NCBI RefSeq assembly: GCF_000023445.1
Contig: NC_012881.1
Location: 997,501-1,061,500 of the forward strand
Source of the DNA: Maridesulfovibrio salexigens DSM 2638
GTDB taxonomy: Bacteria; Desulfobacterota; Desulfovibrionia; Desulfovibrionales; Desulfovibrionaceae
Reading direction: 5' to 3'
DNA: 64,000 nt
Made by a program: the position numbers and the translations under genes
Notes under the pieces: model-generated
Databases searched by the model: none
Seen by the model: only the letters and a program-made list of their open reading frames with translations
Told to the model about the DNA's origin: nothing
Part shown: positions 9,509 through 16,589 of the stretch, in pieces
Layout of the letters: each line of letters opens with the position of its first letter
How positions within the stretch are numbered: position 1 is the first letter of the stretch

Positions 9509-9856
9509 ATGATTTTAGTACATTACCCCAGTTGAACCTCTTCCCGCAAAGCCAAGGCTTGGCTTGAGGAAAAAGGTATTGATTTCACCATCCGCCATAT
9601 AGTTAAAGAGACCCCGACCAAAGATGAATTTCTTGCATGGCAGAAGATTGCCGGGGTGGATAAGAAAAAGTTCGTAAATACCAATGGTAAGAAATATAAG
9701 GAAATGGGGTTGAAAGAGACCATTGATGCCATGAGCGATGCTGATCTTTTTGAGCTGATTTCCGCTGACGGCATGCTGGTTAAGCGTCCCATTCTTGTGA
9801 ACGATGATTTTATTCTCATCGGTTTCAAGATTAAGGAATGGGAAGAACGGTTCTAG
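9509..9856 (+). CDS. ArsC/Spx-like selenoprotein (in-frame UGA = Sec9)
   Basis: An ATG at 9509 follows CGGAGAT. The frame reads MILVHYPS, then TGA at 9533-9535, then TSSRKAKAWLEEKGIDF without further stops to 9856, giving 115 residues if UGA is read as selenocysteine. Cys homologues have YPxCTTCRKAKxWLEE, so the UGA falls exactly on the catalytic Cys and the motif becomes UTSS. The rest (PTKDEFLAWQ, KKFVNTNGKKY, MLVKRPILVNDD) matches the ArsC/Spx/YffB family along its whole length. A hairpin with a GG-containing loop lies 13 nt behind the UGA. The protein is probably a glutaredoxin- or glutathione-linked reductase; arsenate as substrate is not shown. Confidence 0.88.
9549..9565 (+). promoter_or_regulatory. 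SECIS-like hairpin of the ArsC-like selenoprotein
   Basis: AAGCCA and TGGCTT pair around AGGCT, 13 nt after the UGA. The position and the GG in the loop resemble bacterial SECIS elements recognised by SelB. It lies inside the coding sequence. Confidence 0.65.
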
Positions 9857-9876
9857 CAAGCTTCACAAACAAGGCT

Positions 9877-9910
9877 AAAAAGGCTGCTGAAATTTCAGCA
9901 GCCTTTTTTA
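9877..9910 (+). terminator. Intrinsic terminator after the ArsC-like selenoprotein
   Basis: AGGCTGCTGAAA pairs with TTTCAGCAGCCT, followed by TTTTT and preceded by AAAA. Confidence 0.9.
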
Positions 9911-10016
9911 TGACACCTTTCTTTTCCCATTCTCAACACTGCTGCAGTGACTTTTCCTGTTTGCTATGTCATAGTGCTTGTAAATAAATACCTTTAAATT
10001 TAGTAGGATGAATTCC

Positions 10017-10490
10017 ATGAGTAAGGTAAAGAATATAGCTGTGGTTGCCCATGACAACTGCAAGAAAGAGCTGCTTGATTTTGTTGACTGTAACCATAAT
10101 ATCCTTTCCCGGCACAACCTTGTTGCCACCGGCACCACCGGGGGATTGGTCGAGAAAATGATCATGGAAAGGGTGGAGCAGAAGGCAGACGAAGGTTATG
10201 AATTTAAGCCTGTTAACAGGATGAAATCCGGTCCTCTGGGCGGAGACCAGCAGCTTGGTGCTATGATTTCCGAAGGTAAGATTGATGTGCTGATCTTTTT
10301 CTGGGATCCTATGCAGCCGCAGCCACACGATGTTGATGTTAAGGCGCTTCTGCGTCTGGCTGTTCTTTACAATATTCCCACCGCCAGTAACCGATCCACT
10401 GCGGAATTTTTGATCTCATCTCCTTTTTTTGAAGGGGAGTTCCAGCGTAAGGAAACTGATTTCAGCTCTTACACCCAACGAAAATTGTAA
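10017..10490 (+). CDS. mgsA: Methylglyoxal synthase
   Basis: 157 residues. It converts dihydroxyacetone phosphate to methylglyoxal and phosphate in the cytoplasm, a bypass used when phosphate is short or sugar phosphates build up. Seen: VAHDNCKKELLDF at the start, TGTTGGLVE (phosphate binding), SGPLGGDQQLGAMI, FFWDPMQPQPHDVDVKALLRLA and IPTASNRSTAEFL, all hallmarks of the family, including the catalytic Asp in GGDQQ and the His in PHDVD. Start set at the ATG eight bases after TAGGA; an ATG nine bases earlier overlaps that site. It lies between the two selenoprotein genes. Confidence 0.95.
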   Translation: MSKVKNIAVVAHDNCKKELLDFVDCNHNILSRHNLVATGTTGGLVEKMIMERVEQKADEGYEFKPVNRMKSGPLGGDQQLGAMISEGKIDVLIFFWDPMQPQPHDVDVKALLRLAVLYNIPTASNRSTAEFLISSPFFEGEFQRKETDFSSYTQRKL

Positions 10491-10558
10491 ACAGTTGTGC
10501 GCCAGTCTCATTTGATTTATGACCACCTGAATTTAATGAGATCAAGCGTGAGGTGTTT

Positions 10559-10834
10559 ATGAGTAAGACTGAAGTGAAGAAGGTTACCTTCAAAGAATAT
10601 GATATCCGCTACTATGTGGTCGGCAATGTGGCCTATGTCTGCCCTGAAGATCTGGTTCCCATCATGGCGCTAGATTCCAAGAAAATTGATGTCACCGGCG
10701 AAAAGGCTTTGGACAAGGTTGAGGCCGGTCGTAAGATTTTTCCATACTTCGAATTTTTCGACTGGTTTTCGGAGCAGTTTGACCAGTATGATTACTCCGA
10801 TGATGTGATCCTGCCTGATCCCATGCCGTGGTAG
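10559..10834 (+). CDS. Small acidic protein of unknown function
   Basis: 91 residues, rich in Asp, Tyr and Phe toward the end (KIFPYFEFFDWFSEQFDQYDYSDD). I do not recognise a family. There is a single Cys (YVCPEDLV). The ATG follows GTGAGG at five bases. It comes 68 bases after methylglyoxal synthase with no terminator between, so it may share that transcript, and ends at a strong terminator. Confidence 0.75.
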   Translation: MSKTEVKKVTFKEYDIRYYVVGNVAYVCPEDLVPIMALDSKKIDVTGEKALDKVEAGRKIFPYFEFFDWFSEQFDQYDYSDDVILPDPMPW

Positions 10835-10856
10835 AAAAGTAACTAAGCTTTATATC

Positions 10857-10889
10857 AAGGGATGTCCTGAATAGGACATCCCTTTTTTT
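10857..10889 (+). terminator. Intrinsic terminator after the small acidic protein
   Basis: AAGGGATGTCCT pairs with AGGACATCCCTT around GAAT, then a T-run. Confidence 0.92.
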
Positions 10890-10986
10890 GTGCTCGAAAT
10901 ATGTATCGACTTTTTTGATAAAAGTACTTTCTACTAATAAGTATTCTTGATATAAAGACTCCAATACCAAATTGGAGGAATTAAAA

Positions 10987-11709
10987 ATGAGTAAAGTTCA
11001 AGCGGGTTGCTCGAAACCTGTCGGCAATAATGCCGAAGAAGTGCAGCCTGAAGTTGAAAATGTCACCTCCGAAACAACCAAAGGAGCAGGAAAAATGATT
11101 AAAGCTGGACAAAAAGCCCCTGATTTTTCTGCAATGGCCTATCAGGATGGCGGGTTCAAAGAAGTCAAACTCTCTGACTACGCAGGAAAGTGGGTAGTGC
11201 TTTGCTTCTATCCCGGTGATTTTACCTTTGTCTGAGCAACTGAGATTTCGGCGGTCGCCGAAAAACATGCTGAGTTTGCAGCTCTCGGAGTTCAGGTTCT
11301 TTCCATGAGCACAGACAGCGTTTTTGTTCATAAGATTTGGGAATATGATGAACTTTCCAAAATGATCACAGCTGGCAAGGTTCCTTTTCCCATGCTTTCA
11401 GACGGTGGCGGTAAGGTCGGTGAAATGTACGGCGTTTACGATGAAAATTCCGGTGTTGATATTCGTGGACGTTTCCTTATTGATCCTGACGGCGTTATTG
11501 TCGGGTATGAAGTCCTGACTCCGCCTGTCGGACGTAATGTGTCTGAAACTCTGCGCCAGATTCAGGCTTATCAGCATGTAAGGGCAACTGGAGCAGCCGA
11601 GGTTTGCCCCTCAGGTTGGAAACCGGGAAAAACAGTTCTTAGCCCCGGTCCGGAACTCGTAGGTAAGGTTTGGGAGGCTTGGAAAGTCTCAATGGCCTTT
11701 GAAGATTAA
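10987..11709 (+). CDS. prxU: Selenocysteine peroxiredoxin (in-frame UGA = Sec83)
   Basis: 240 residues when the TGA at 11233-11235 is read as selenocysteine. The frame before it ends FYPGDFTFV and continues [14 protein letters not shown], so Sec replaces the peroxidatic Cys of the FTFVCPTE motif. The resolving Cys is present late (AEVCPSGW), so this is a typical 2-Cys plan with a Sec-Cys couple. It reduces H2O2 and organic peroxides using thioredoxin-like partners. A hairpin with loop GGTC starts 11 nt after the UGA. GGAGGA precedes the ATG at 10987. A second in-frame ATG at 11095 also has a good site (AAGGAG) and would remove a 36-residue extension, giving the usual family length of about 204. 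Confidence 0.93.
11246..11263 (+). promoter_or_regulatory. SECIS element of the selenocysteine peroxiredoxin
   Basis: TTTCGGC and GCCGAAA form a perfect 7-bp stem with loop GGTC, beginning 11 nt downstream of the UGA. The GGUC loop and the spacing are those of the E. coli formate dehydrogenase SECIS bound by SelB. Confidence 0.85.
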
Positions 11710-11735
11710 GCTGTAAATAGCATTCATCTATATTG

Positions 11736-11768
11736 CTCCCGGTCGGTTCTTGCTGATCGGGAGTTTTT
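11736..11768 (+). terminator. Intrinsic terminator after the peroxiredoxin
   Basis: CTCCCGGTC pairs with GATCGGGAG (one G-U) across a 10-nt loop, followed by TTTTTTT. Confidence 0.85.
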
Positions 11769-11796
11769 TTGTGTAAAAATGTAATTATGTCTGGGC

Positions 11797-11858
11797 TGTC
11801 AGCTTTTAAAATCGTTGTGAATTTATTACATAATACAGTAGTAGTTAAACAGCTGACA
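11797..11858. promoter_or_regulatory. Inverted repeat in the leader of the molybdate transporter gene
   Basis: TGTCAGCT at 11797-11804 and its exact complement AGCTGACA at 11851-11858 bracket an AT-rich stretch that should hold the promoter (for example TAATAC near 11832). The right arm ends five bases before the ribosome-binding site. It could be an operator pair or an mRNA stem. Confidence 0.4.
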
Positions 11859-11873
11859 TAAATAGGAGTTGCC

Positions 11874-13067
11874 GTGCGTATAAGTTTCAACAGGATGGAG
11901 TGGGCCGGAGCGGTTGGTGATCTCGGTGCTTTGCTGCCATTAGCCTTTGCCATGATTATGGTTAATGGCCTTTCGGCAACCGGGGTCTTGTTATCGGTTG
12001 GCCTGTTCTACATCATCGGCGGAATATACTATCGGGTTCCCATTGCGGTACAGCCGATGAAGGTGGTTTCGGCTTATGCAATTGCCCAGTCACTCAGCCC
12101 TACAGTGATTACCGGGGCAGGGTTTATCATTGCTGCTTTAATGCTGTTCCTCGGTACCAGCGGTTTGGTTAAGAAAGCGGCAAAGATGATCCCGCTGCCT
12201 GTTATCCGCGGTGTTCAGGTTTCAACCGGGATATTGCTGCTGCTGAAAGGTGTTTCCCTCGCGGCCGGAACAAGTGCATTACAGGCTGCACAGGGAAAGG
12301 TTGAGCCGTTTCTGGCTGTTCAATCTTTCGGACCTGTACCTCTTAGCGTGTTTTTCGGAATTCTATTCGGAATCGTCACTATGCTTTTAATCAATAGCAA
12401 AAGACTTCCCGCCGGACTTGTCGTTGTGGGCTGTGGTGCGGTTCTGGGTGGATTGCTCGGGTCATGGCAGGGATTGGCTGACCTTAGTTTAGGTTTTCAT
12501 CTGCCGCAATTCATGCCTTTCGGTTTTCCCACAGCGGATGATTTTTCTTTTGCCCTGCTGGCGCTGGTCTTACCCCAGATTCCCATGACGCTGGGTAATG
12601 CGGTTATTGCCAACCGTGATTTGAGTCATGAATATTTCGGTTCGGAAAGTAGGCGGGTAACTGATCGTGCCTTGTGCATAAGCATGGGCATTGCCAACGG
12701 CTTTGCTGCGCTGATAGGTGGAATGCCGCTTTGTCACGGAGCAGGGGGGCTTGCAGCCCATTATCGCTTCGGTGCGAGGACATGCGGTTCCAACCTGATT
12801 ATCGGTGCTTTGTTCGTTCTGCTGGCAATAGGTTTCGGATCGGGATCAGTAAAGGTTCTGCAACTTATCCCCATGGGTGTGCTCGGGGTATTGCTGGTTT
12901 TTGCCGGGGTTCAGCTGGTACTGGCTATGCGTGATATGACCGCGAGGTCAGCGCAGGCTGTGATTGCAGTCATGCTTGGCATTACCCTTCTTTCGAATCT
13001 TGCTTGGGCTTTTGGAGCCGGTATTCTGCTGAGTATTATTTTTTCAAGGTTTAAGGTGTCACAATAG
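11874..13067 (+). CDS. MOT1-type molybdate (sulfate-like) transporter
   Basis: 397 residues with about ten to eleven hydrophobic segments. WAGAVGDLGALLPLAFAM near the N-terminus and the VQPMKVVSAYAIA block are the signature motifs of the MOT1 family, which is related to the SulP sulfate carriers but lacks their STAS domain; a second motif NAVIANRDLS and GMPLCHGAGGLAAHYRFGAR also fit. It sits in the inner membrane and probably imports molybdate. GTG start with TAGGAG five bases upstream. The next gene, 70 bases on, is a molybdenum-storage homologue, which supports molybdate over sulfate. Confidence 0.85.
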   Translation: MRISFNRMEWAGAVGDLGALLPLAFAMIMVNGLSATGVLLSVGLFYIIGGIYYRVPIAVQPMKVVSAYAIAQSLSPTVITGAGFIIAALMLFLGTSGLVKKAAKMIPLPVIRGVQVSTGILLLLKGVSLAAGTSALQAAQGKVEPFLAVQSFGPVPLSVFFGILFGIVTMLLINSKRLPAGLVVVGCGAVLGGLLGSWQGLADLSLGFHLPQFMPFGFPTADDFSFALLALVLPQIPMTLGNAVIANRDLSHEYFGSESRRVTDRALCISMGIANGFAALIGGMPLCHGAGGLAAHYRFGARTCGSNLIIGALFVLLAIGFGSGSVKVLQLIPMGVLGVLLVFAGVQLVLAMRDMTARSAQAVIAVMLGITLLSNLAWAFGAGILLSIIFSRFKVSQ

Positions 13068-13088
13068 CTGTGAATGGTTTACACTTAA

Positions 13089-13112
13089 TCATCCCGCAGT
13101 CCTCAGGGATGA
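13089..13112. repeat. Hairpin between transporter and storage-protein genes
   Basis: TCATCCC and GGGATGA pair perfectly around a 10-nt loop, without a T-run. It may set the ratio of the two products by blocking 3' decay. Confidence 0.4.
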
Positions 13113-13137
13113 CAATACTGCTAAAACGGAGGTTCTT

Positions 13138-13989
13138 ATGGGTAAATTGATTAAGGAAGAAGGCGAAAAAGGCCGTCTGCATATAGAAACCAAGCTGCTG
13201 GGTGAATCTCTTGTCGGTAAAGAGTGTCTGCGTAATACCGAAGCGGATAATTATTTCCACATGCAGCCAGAGGTTAATGTTCTTAAGATCGGTGGTCAGT
13301 CCATCATGGACCGCGGAGCAAATGCTCTGCTGCCTATCCTTGATGAATTGGTCAAAGCCAAGGAAGAACACAAAATCCTGCTCATGACCGGGGGCGGTAC
13401 CCGTGCCCGTCACGTATATAATATCGGCGTTGATCTGGGCATGCCCACCGGTGTTCTTTCCAAGCTGGGTGATAAGGTTTCATGGCAGAACGCAGAGATG
13501 CTCTCTGTACTGCTGGCTAAACGCGGCGGTGTAAAAATCGGTCATGGTGAGCATCTTGAGCAGCTGAACATGTATTGCCAGCTCGGTTATCTGCCCATCA
13601 CCACAGGTATTCCGCCTTACGGATTCTTCGAGCATCCGGCAGAAGTAGGTTCTATTCCGCCGCACCGCACTGACTCCGGTGCATTCCTGCTGGCGGAAAA
13701 CATAGGTGCTAAGTCTGTTATTTATCTTAAGGATGAAAAAGGACTTTATGAGGATGACCCTAAGAAGGCCAAGGACCGTGAAACCCTCAAGTTCTATGAC
13801 CGTATCCATGTAGACGAGTTGATTGAGATGGATCTTGATGACCTCATCGTCGAGCGTGCTGTTCTGACCTTCCTCAAGAACGCTAAGACTCTTAAGCAGT
13901 TCCAGATTATCGATGTTCTGCGTGATCCGGAATGCGTACATGCCGCATTGCGCGGAGAGCACGTTGGAACCATTGTTTATAAAGATTAA
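13138..13989 (+). CDS. Molybdenum storage protein subunit homologue (amino-acid-kinase fold)
   Basis: 283 residues of the amino-acid-kinase superfamily. Relative to UMP kinase it has the blocks I remember from Azotobacter MosA/MosB: LKIGGQSIMDRG (49-60), GGGTRARHVYNIG (85-97), GVLSKLG, the proline-rich TGIPPYGFFEHPAEVGSIPPHRTDSGAF (156-183, motif pieces GIPPY, HPAE, IPPHRTD), LKDEKGLYEDDPKKAKD and LRGEHVGTIV at the end. Those storage proteins stack polymolybdate clusters in an ATP-dependent cage. A longer N-terminus (about 45 residues before the fold) is unusual. Only one subunit gene is seen, so the cage would be homomeric or have a partner elsewhere. Often mislabelled uridylate kinase. Confidence 0.8.
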   Translation: MGKLIKEEGEKGRLHIETKLLGESLVGKECLRNTEADNYFHMQPEVNVLKIGGQSIMDRGANALLPILDELVKAKEEHKILLMTGGGTRARHVYNIGVDLGMPTGVLSKLGDKVSWQNAEMLSVLLAKRGGVKIGHGEHLEQLNMYCQLGYLPITTGIPPYGFFEHPAEVGSIPPHRTDSGAFLLAENIGAKSVIYLKDEKGLYEDDPKKAKDRETLKFYDRIHVDELIEMDLDDLIVERAVLTFLKNAKTLKQFQIIDVLRDPECVHAALRGEHVGTIVYKD

Positions 13990-14002
13990 ATTCTGAACAA
14001 TT

Positions 14003-14042
14003 AAAAACGGGGAACAGTTTCATTACTGTTTCCCGTTTTTTT
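14003..14042. terminator. Bidirectional terminator
   Basis: AAAACGGGGAACAG pairs with CTGTTTCCCGTTTT (one G-U) with T-runs on both strands; serves the storage-protein gene and the convergent small gene. Confidence 0.88.
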
Positions 14043-14043
14043 A

Positions 14044-14250
14044 TTAGTCTCTCTTGCCTTCTTTACCCTTGCCGTCACGTTCCAGATAAACGATCTCAGC
14101 CCCGGTGTGCTTGGCAATTTCCCTCAGTTCGCACTTACGGATGCGCTTGACCTTCAGGGTCAGACCTTCACCCTGTACACCGACTACGCGGTAACGGGGT
14201 CTCTTGTCGCCATCTGTGGCCTTAACTCTTTCCCTTACGAAAATTTTCAT
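14044..14250 (-). CDS. Small basic protein of unknown function
   Basis: 68 residues, highly charged, with a beta-rich start (MKIFVRERVK, YRVVGVQGEGLTLKVK) and a lysine-rich end. AGGAGG stands five bases before the ATG, so it is very likely translated. No cysteine cluster beyond one Cys. I do not recognise a family. It is divergent from the PadR regulator, sharing a 97-base promoter region. Confidence 0.75.
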   Translation of the reverse strand: MKIFVRERVKATDGDKRPRYRVVGVQGEGLTLKVKRIRKCELREIAKHTGAEIVYLERDGKGKEGKRD

Positions 14251-14347
14251 AAAGCCCTCCTCTGCGGTTTATTGTGTCTTTATGGATATTCGTCTATACT
14301 AGATATATATCCTCTAAGAACATATAGTCAAGAAGAACAGGTGAAAA

Positions 14348-14695
14348 ATGTCGAAGAAAGCAGGCGGGGGCAAGCCCCAAAGGTATGTGCAGCCATCGTT
14401 GTTGCTGGCCTTAAAATCAGGATCTTCATATGGTTATGAGTTGATTCAGACCATTAGCGGGTATGGTTTTTTGCGGGCAGAAGCGCCTCCCGGTATGATC
14501 TATCGTCATTTGCGGCAGATGGATGAAGAAGGTCTGGTCGAATCAAAGTGGGATGCTGAGGGGGACGGTCCGGCTAAGCGTGTGTATGCCATTACCCCTG
14601 AAGGTCTCGAGATTCTTGAAGCGTGGATAATACATATGGAACGCCAGCGCGATGCACTGGACAGTTTTATTGCCCGCTACCGGGAAGGCCAATAG
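14348..14695 (+). CDS. PadR-family transcriptional regulator
   Basis: 115 residues: an N-terminal winged helix (LLLALKSGSSYGYELIQTI, then PPGMIYRHLRQMDEEGLV, the recognition helix and wing) followed by a short dimerising helix ending YREGQ. PadR repressors usually control detoxification or efflux genes and often their own promoter. The upstream region holds the palindrome GATATATATC (14302-14311) and CTATA/TATAG arms that could be its operator. Its stop is seven bases from that of the convergent TiaS-like gene. Confidence 0.88.
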   Translation: MSKKAGGGKPQRYVQPSLLLALKSGSSYGYELIQTISGYGFLRAEAPPGMIYRHLRQMDEEGLVESKWDAEGDGPAKRVYAITPEGLEILEAWIIHMERQRDALDSFIARYREGQ

Positions 14696-14702
14696 CTTTA
14701 AT

Positions 14703-15479
14703 TTACATCGGAGAAGTGGAGGGGACAACTGTAGCCCGGTTTTTAGAACCGGCCTGCGTGTTGCGTCCCTTCTTGCGCTTGCCGTGGGCCGGTTCCCAAA
14801 TACCGTAGTCTATGCGTTTAACTTGTAATACCGGGCGTCCTCCCCAGAGAGAGGGTCTGATCCATGAACTGTTGCGGAGTTCATCTCCGGGCAGTGGCAC
14901 CAGCGGGTCGCGGTCGGTAGAGATAACATCAATTCCGGCTTCAAGCAGATCCTGCACATGCAGGTCTGTGCCCAGTTCACGCAGGCGTCCGTATTCAATG
15001 AATCTTCCGCACCATCCGTAAACAGTAAGTCCCACGGCGGCAGTGGCTCCAATGATACCGTCATTTGTTCCTCCCAGTCCGTAGAGCTCAATGGAACGGG
15101 CGGCATGCATGGCATCCTTTTGGGTTTGCCTGCGTCCGGTAACTTGTTTGGAAAAGTCGATAATTTCGCTGTTTACTTCATTTTCGCGGGCAATGCACAG
15201 CCCCGGATCACTGCCGGGAGCACAGCATTTGTTCAGATGCTCAGTAGCCTGTTCCCGCAGGTAATCAAGATTGCTGTCCGGCGAAATTTGAATGATTGCA
15301 CAGGCTGAGCTGTTATTGGAGGTGTACGGAATGCTATCCAGCCTGGGCAGCTGGTGGCGGACTACGCCTACTACGTGGCAATCGTTGTCCAGTCCGTAAA
15401 CGAATTCACGTACCAGTCGTCCGGTTCCCATGGTGGCATCTTTGTCATCAGTATCATCAAATCCCATATAAATGCGCAT
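14703..15479 (-). CDS. TiaS-like (tRNA-Ile2 agmatinylcytidine synthase-like) protein
   Basis: 258 residues starting MRIYMGFDDTDD, with GGAGAA five bases before the ATG (an in-frame upstream start has none). IYMGFDDTD, LPRLDSIPYTSNNSSACAI and GTNDGIIGATAAVGLTVYGWCGRFIEYGRLRELG resemble the N-terminal half of archaeal TiaS, which modifies the wobble C of tRNA-Ile. The OB-fold and zinc ribbon of true TiaS are missing, so tRNA modification is unlikely to be identical. The C-terminus is basic. Cys-rich stretch CCAPGSDPGLC near the middle. Function in bacteria is unknown to me; bacteria normally use TilS for this job. Confidence 0.6.
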   Translation of the reverse strand: MRIYMGFDDTDDKDATMGTGRLVREFVYGLDNDCHVVGVVRHQLPRLDSIPYTSNNSSACAIIQISPDSNLDYLREQATEHLNKCCAPGSDPGLCIARENEVNSEIIDFSKQVTGRRQTQKDAMHAARSIELYGLGGTNDGIIGATAAVGLTVYGWCGRFIEYGRLRELGTDLHVQDLLEAGIDVISTDRDPLVPLPGDELRNSSWIRPSLWGGRPVLQVKRIDYGIWEPAHGKRKKGRNTQAGSKNRATVVPSTSPM

Positions 15480-15615
15480 TCCGTTCTCCTTTGAATAGAA
15501 GCCACACTTCGCACCCATGTCTGTGTAAGTCAATATGGTTCACTGTGCAGTTGAAACGGCACAAAGTGATGGTTTGGGGGATAAGCACGTAATGTTATGC
15601 CGATCTGAACGGCCA

Positions 15616-16380
15616 TCATTGAACGGTCTGATATTTAGCTAGAAAACGGTCGATAATATCTTGGACTTCTCCAGTTTCAACCATTGTCTTCAGGGCTGCA
15701 TTGAGTTCCGGAACTCTCTGCGCCAAGGGAGATCTTTTTGAGACAGCGAAGTATACAGCAAGGGGCTTCCTGTACACGTAATCCGCTTTTTCCACTGTGT
15801 CCTGATAACCTAGTTTGTAGCGTAGATAGTCACCGACTGTTTCAGTCAGAATCAGGGTATCTATTCGTCCTACTTCCAGCTTCCTAAAATTGTTTGTTGC
15901 ATCTTTCCCCATATCTTTTTTCAGGGCGTTGTCATGATCAAATTTAGGAAAGAATTTTGTTCCGAGGGTGACCCCGATTCTATACTTGTATAGGTCATCG
16001 TACGATGTAAGCTTAATAGATCTGTCTTTTAAGACATAAAAAGCCTTAGAGCTGTGCGTCTTATATGGGGGCTCGAGAAAGACCATGTATTGTTCGCGAT
16101 CCTCATGTTTGAGCAGCCCACTCATGAGGTCGGCTGTGCCTTTCTTCATCATTCTTTGGGCCCGCTTCCATGGGCGAATTATATAGGTGGCTTCCAGATC
16201 CAATTTTTGCAGCAGGGCATTTGTTATGTCGATATTGATACCATTGATATCATTGCTGTTATTTACAATTCTCCATGGAGGATAATGTGACACAGGAACA
16301 ATTACTTTTTGCGCAAGGCTTGAAGCTGCAGTCGCGATTAAGAGTAGTATAGTTAGTATGATAGTAAGGAGTTGCTTCAT
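15616..16380 (-). CDS. Periplasmic solute-binding protein, family 3 (amino-acid-type)
   Basis: 254 residues: signal peptide (MKQLLTIILTILLLIATAASSLAQ), then a type II binding fold with INGINIDITNALLQKL, RPWKRAQRMMKKGTADLMSGL and AVYFAVSKRSPLAQRVPELN. This subgroup (YPPWR near the start, RPWKRA) is common in Desulfovibrio without transporter genes beside it, as here. Neither possible start has a clear ribosome-binding site; the ATG giving the cleanest signal peptide was taken. Substrate unknown. Confidence 0.82.
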   Translation of the reverse strand: MKQLLTIILTILLLIATAASSLAQKVIVPVSHYPPWRIVNNSNDINGINIDITNALLQKLDLEATYIIRPWKRAQRMMKKGTADLMSGLLKHEDREQYMVFLEPPYKTHSSKAFYVLKDRSIKLTSYDDLYKYRIGVTLGTKFFPKFDHDNALKKDMGKDATNNFRKLEVGRIDTLILTETVGDYLRYKLGYQDTVEKADYVYRKPLAVYFAVSKRSPLAQRVPELNAALKTMVETGEVQDIIDRFLAKYQTVQ

Positions 16381-16589
16381 TGTGAACTGATACATAATTT
16401 ATTTTAGAAAATCCAGCAGGGCTTTTAAAATACAGGAGTCTTAAACATGTCAAAACCTCCTGCGTTTATATAAATGTCCCATTAAATTAGGTGTTTTTAA
16501 TAAGATAATTACTAATGCCATCCCGTGTTTGCACTGCCGGACGCTCTGATGTAAATGGATACCCATCAAAATAAGCAAGGAGTCTTTTT

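Noticed and set aside
9509-9856. Nonsense mutation or pseudogene in the ArsC-like gene
   Set aside because: The frame is intact on both sides, the UGA replaces exactly the catalytic Cys and a SECIS-like hairpin follows.
10972-11709. Peroxiredoxin split into two genes by a stop
   Set aside because: Same reasoning, with an excellent SECIS; the downstream part has no start or ribosome-binding site at its beginning.
13138-13989. Uridylate kinase (pyrH)
   Set aside because: The IPPY, HPAE and IPPHRTD blocks and the GGQSxxDRG start match molybdenum storage proteins, and the gene follows a molybdate transporter. Not fully excluded without a phylogeny.
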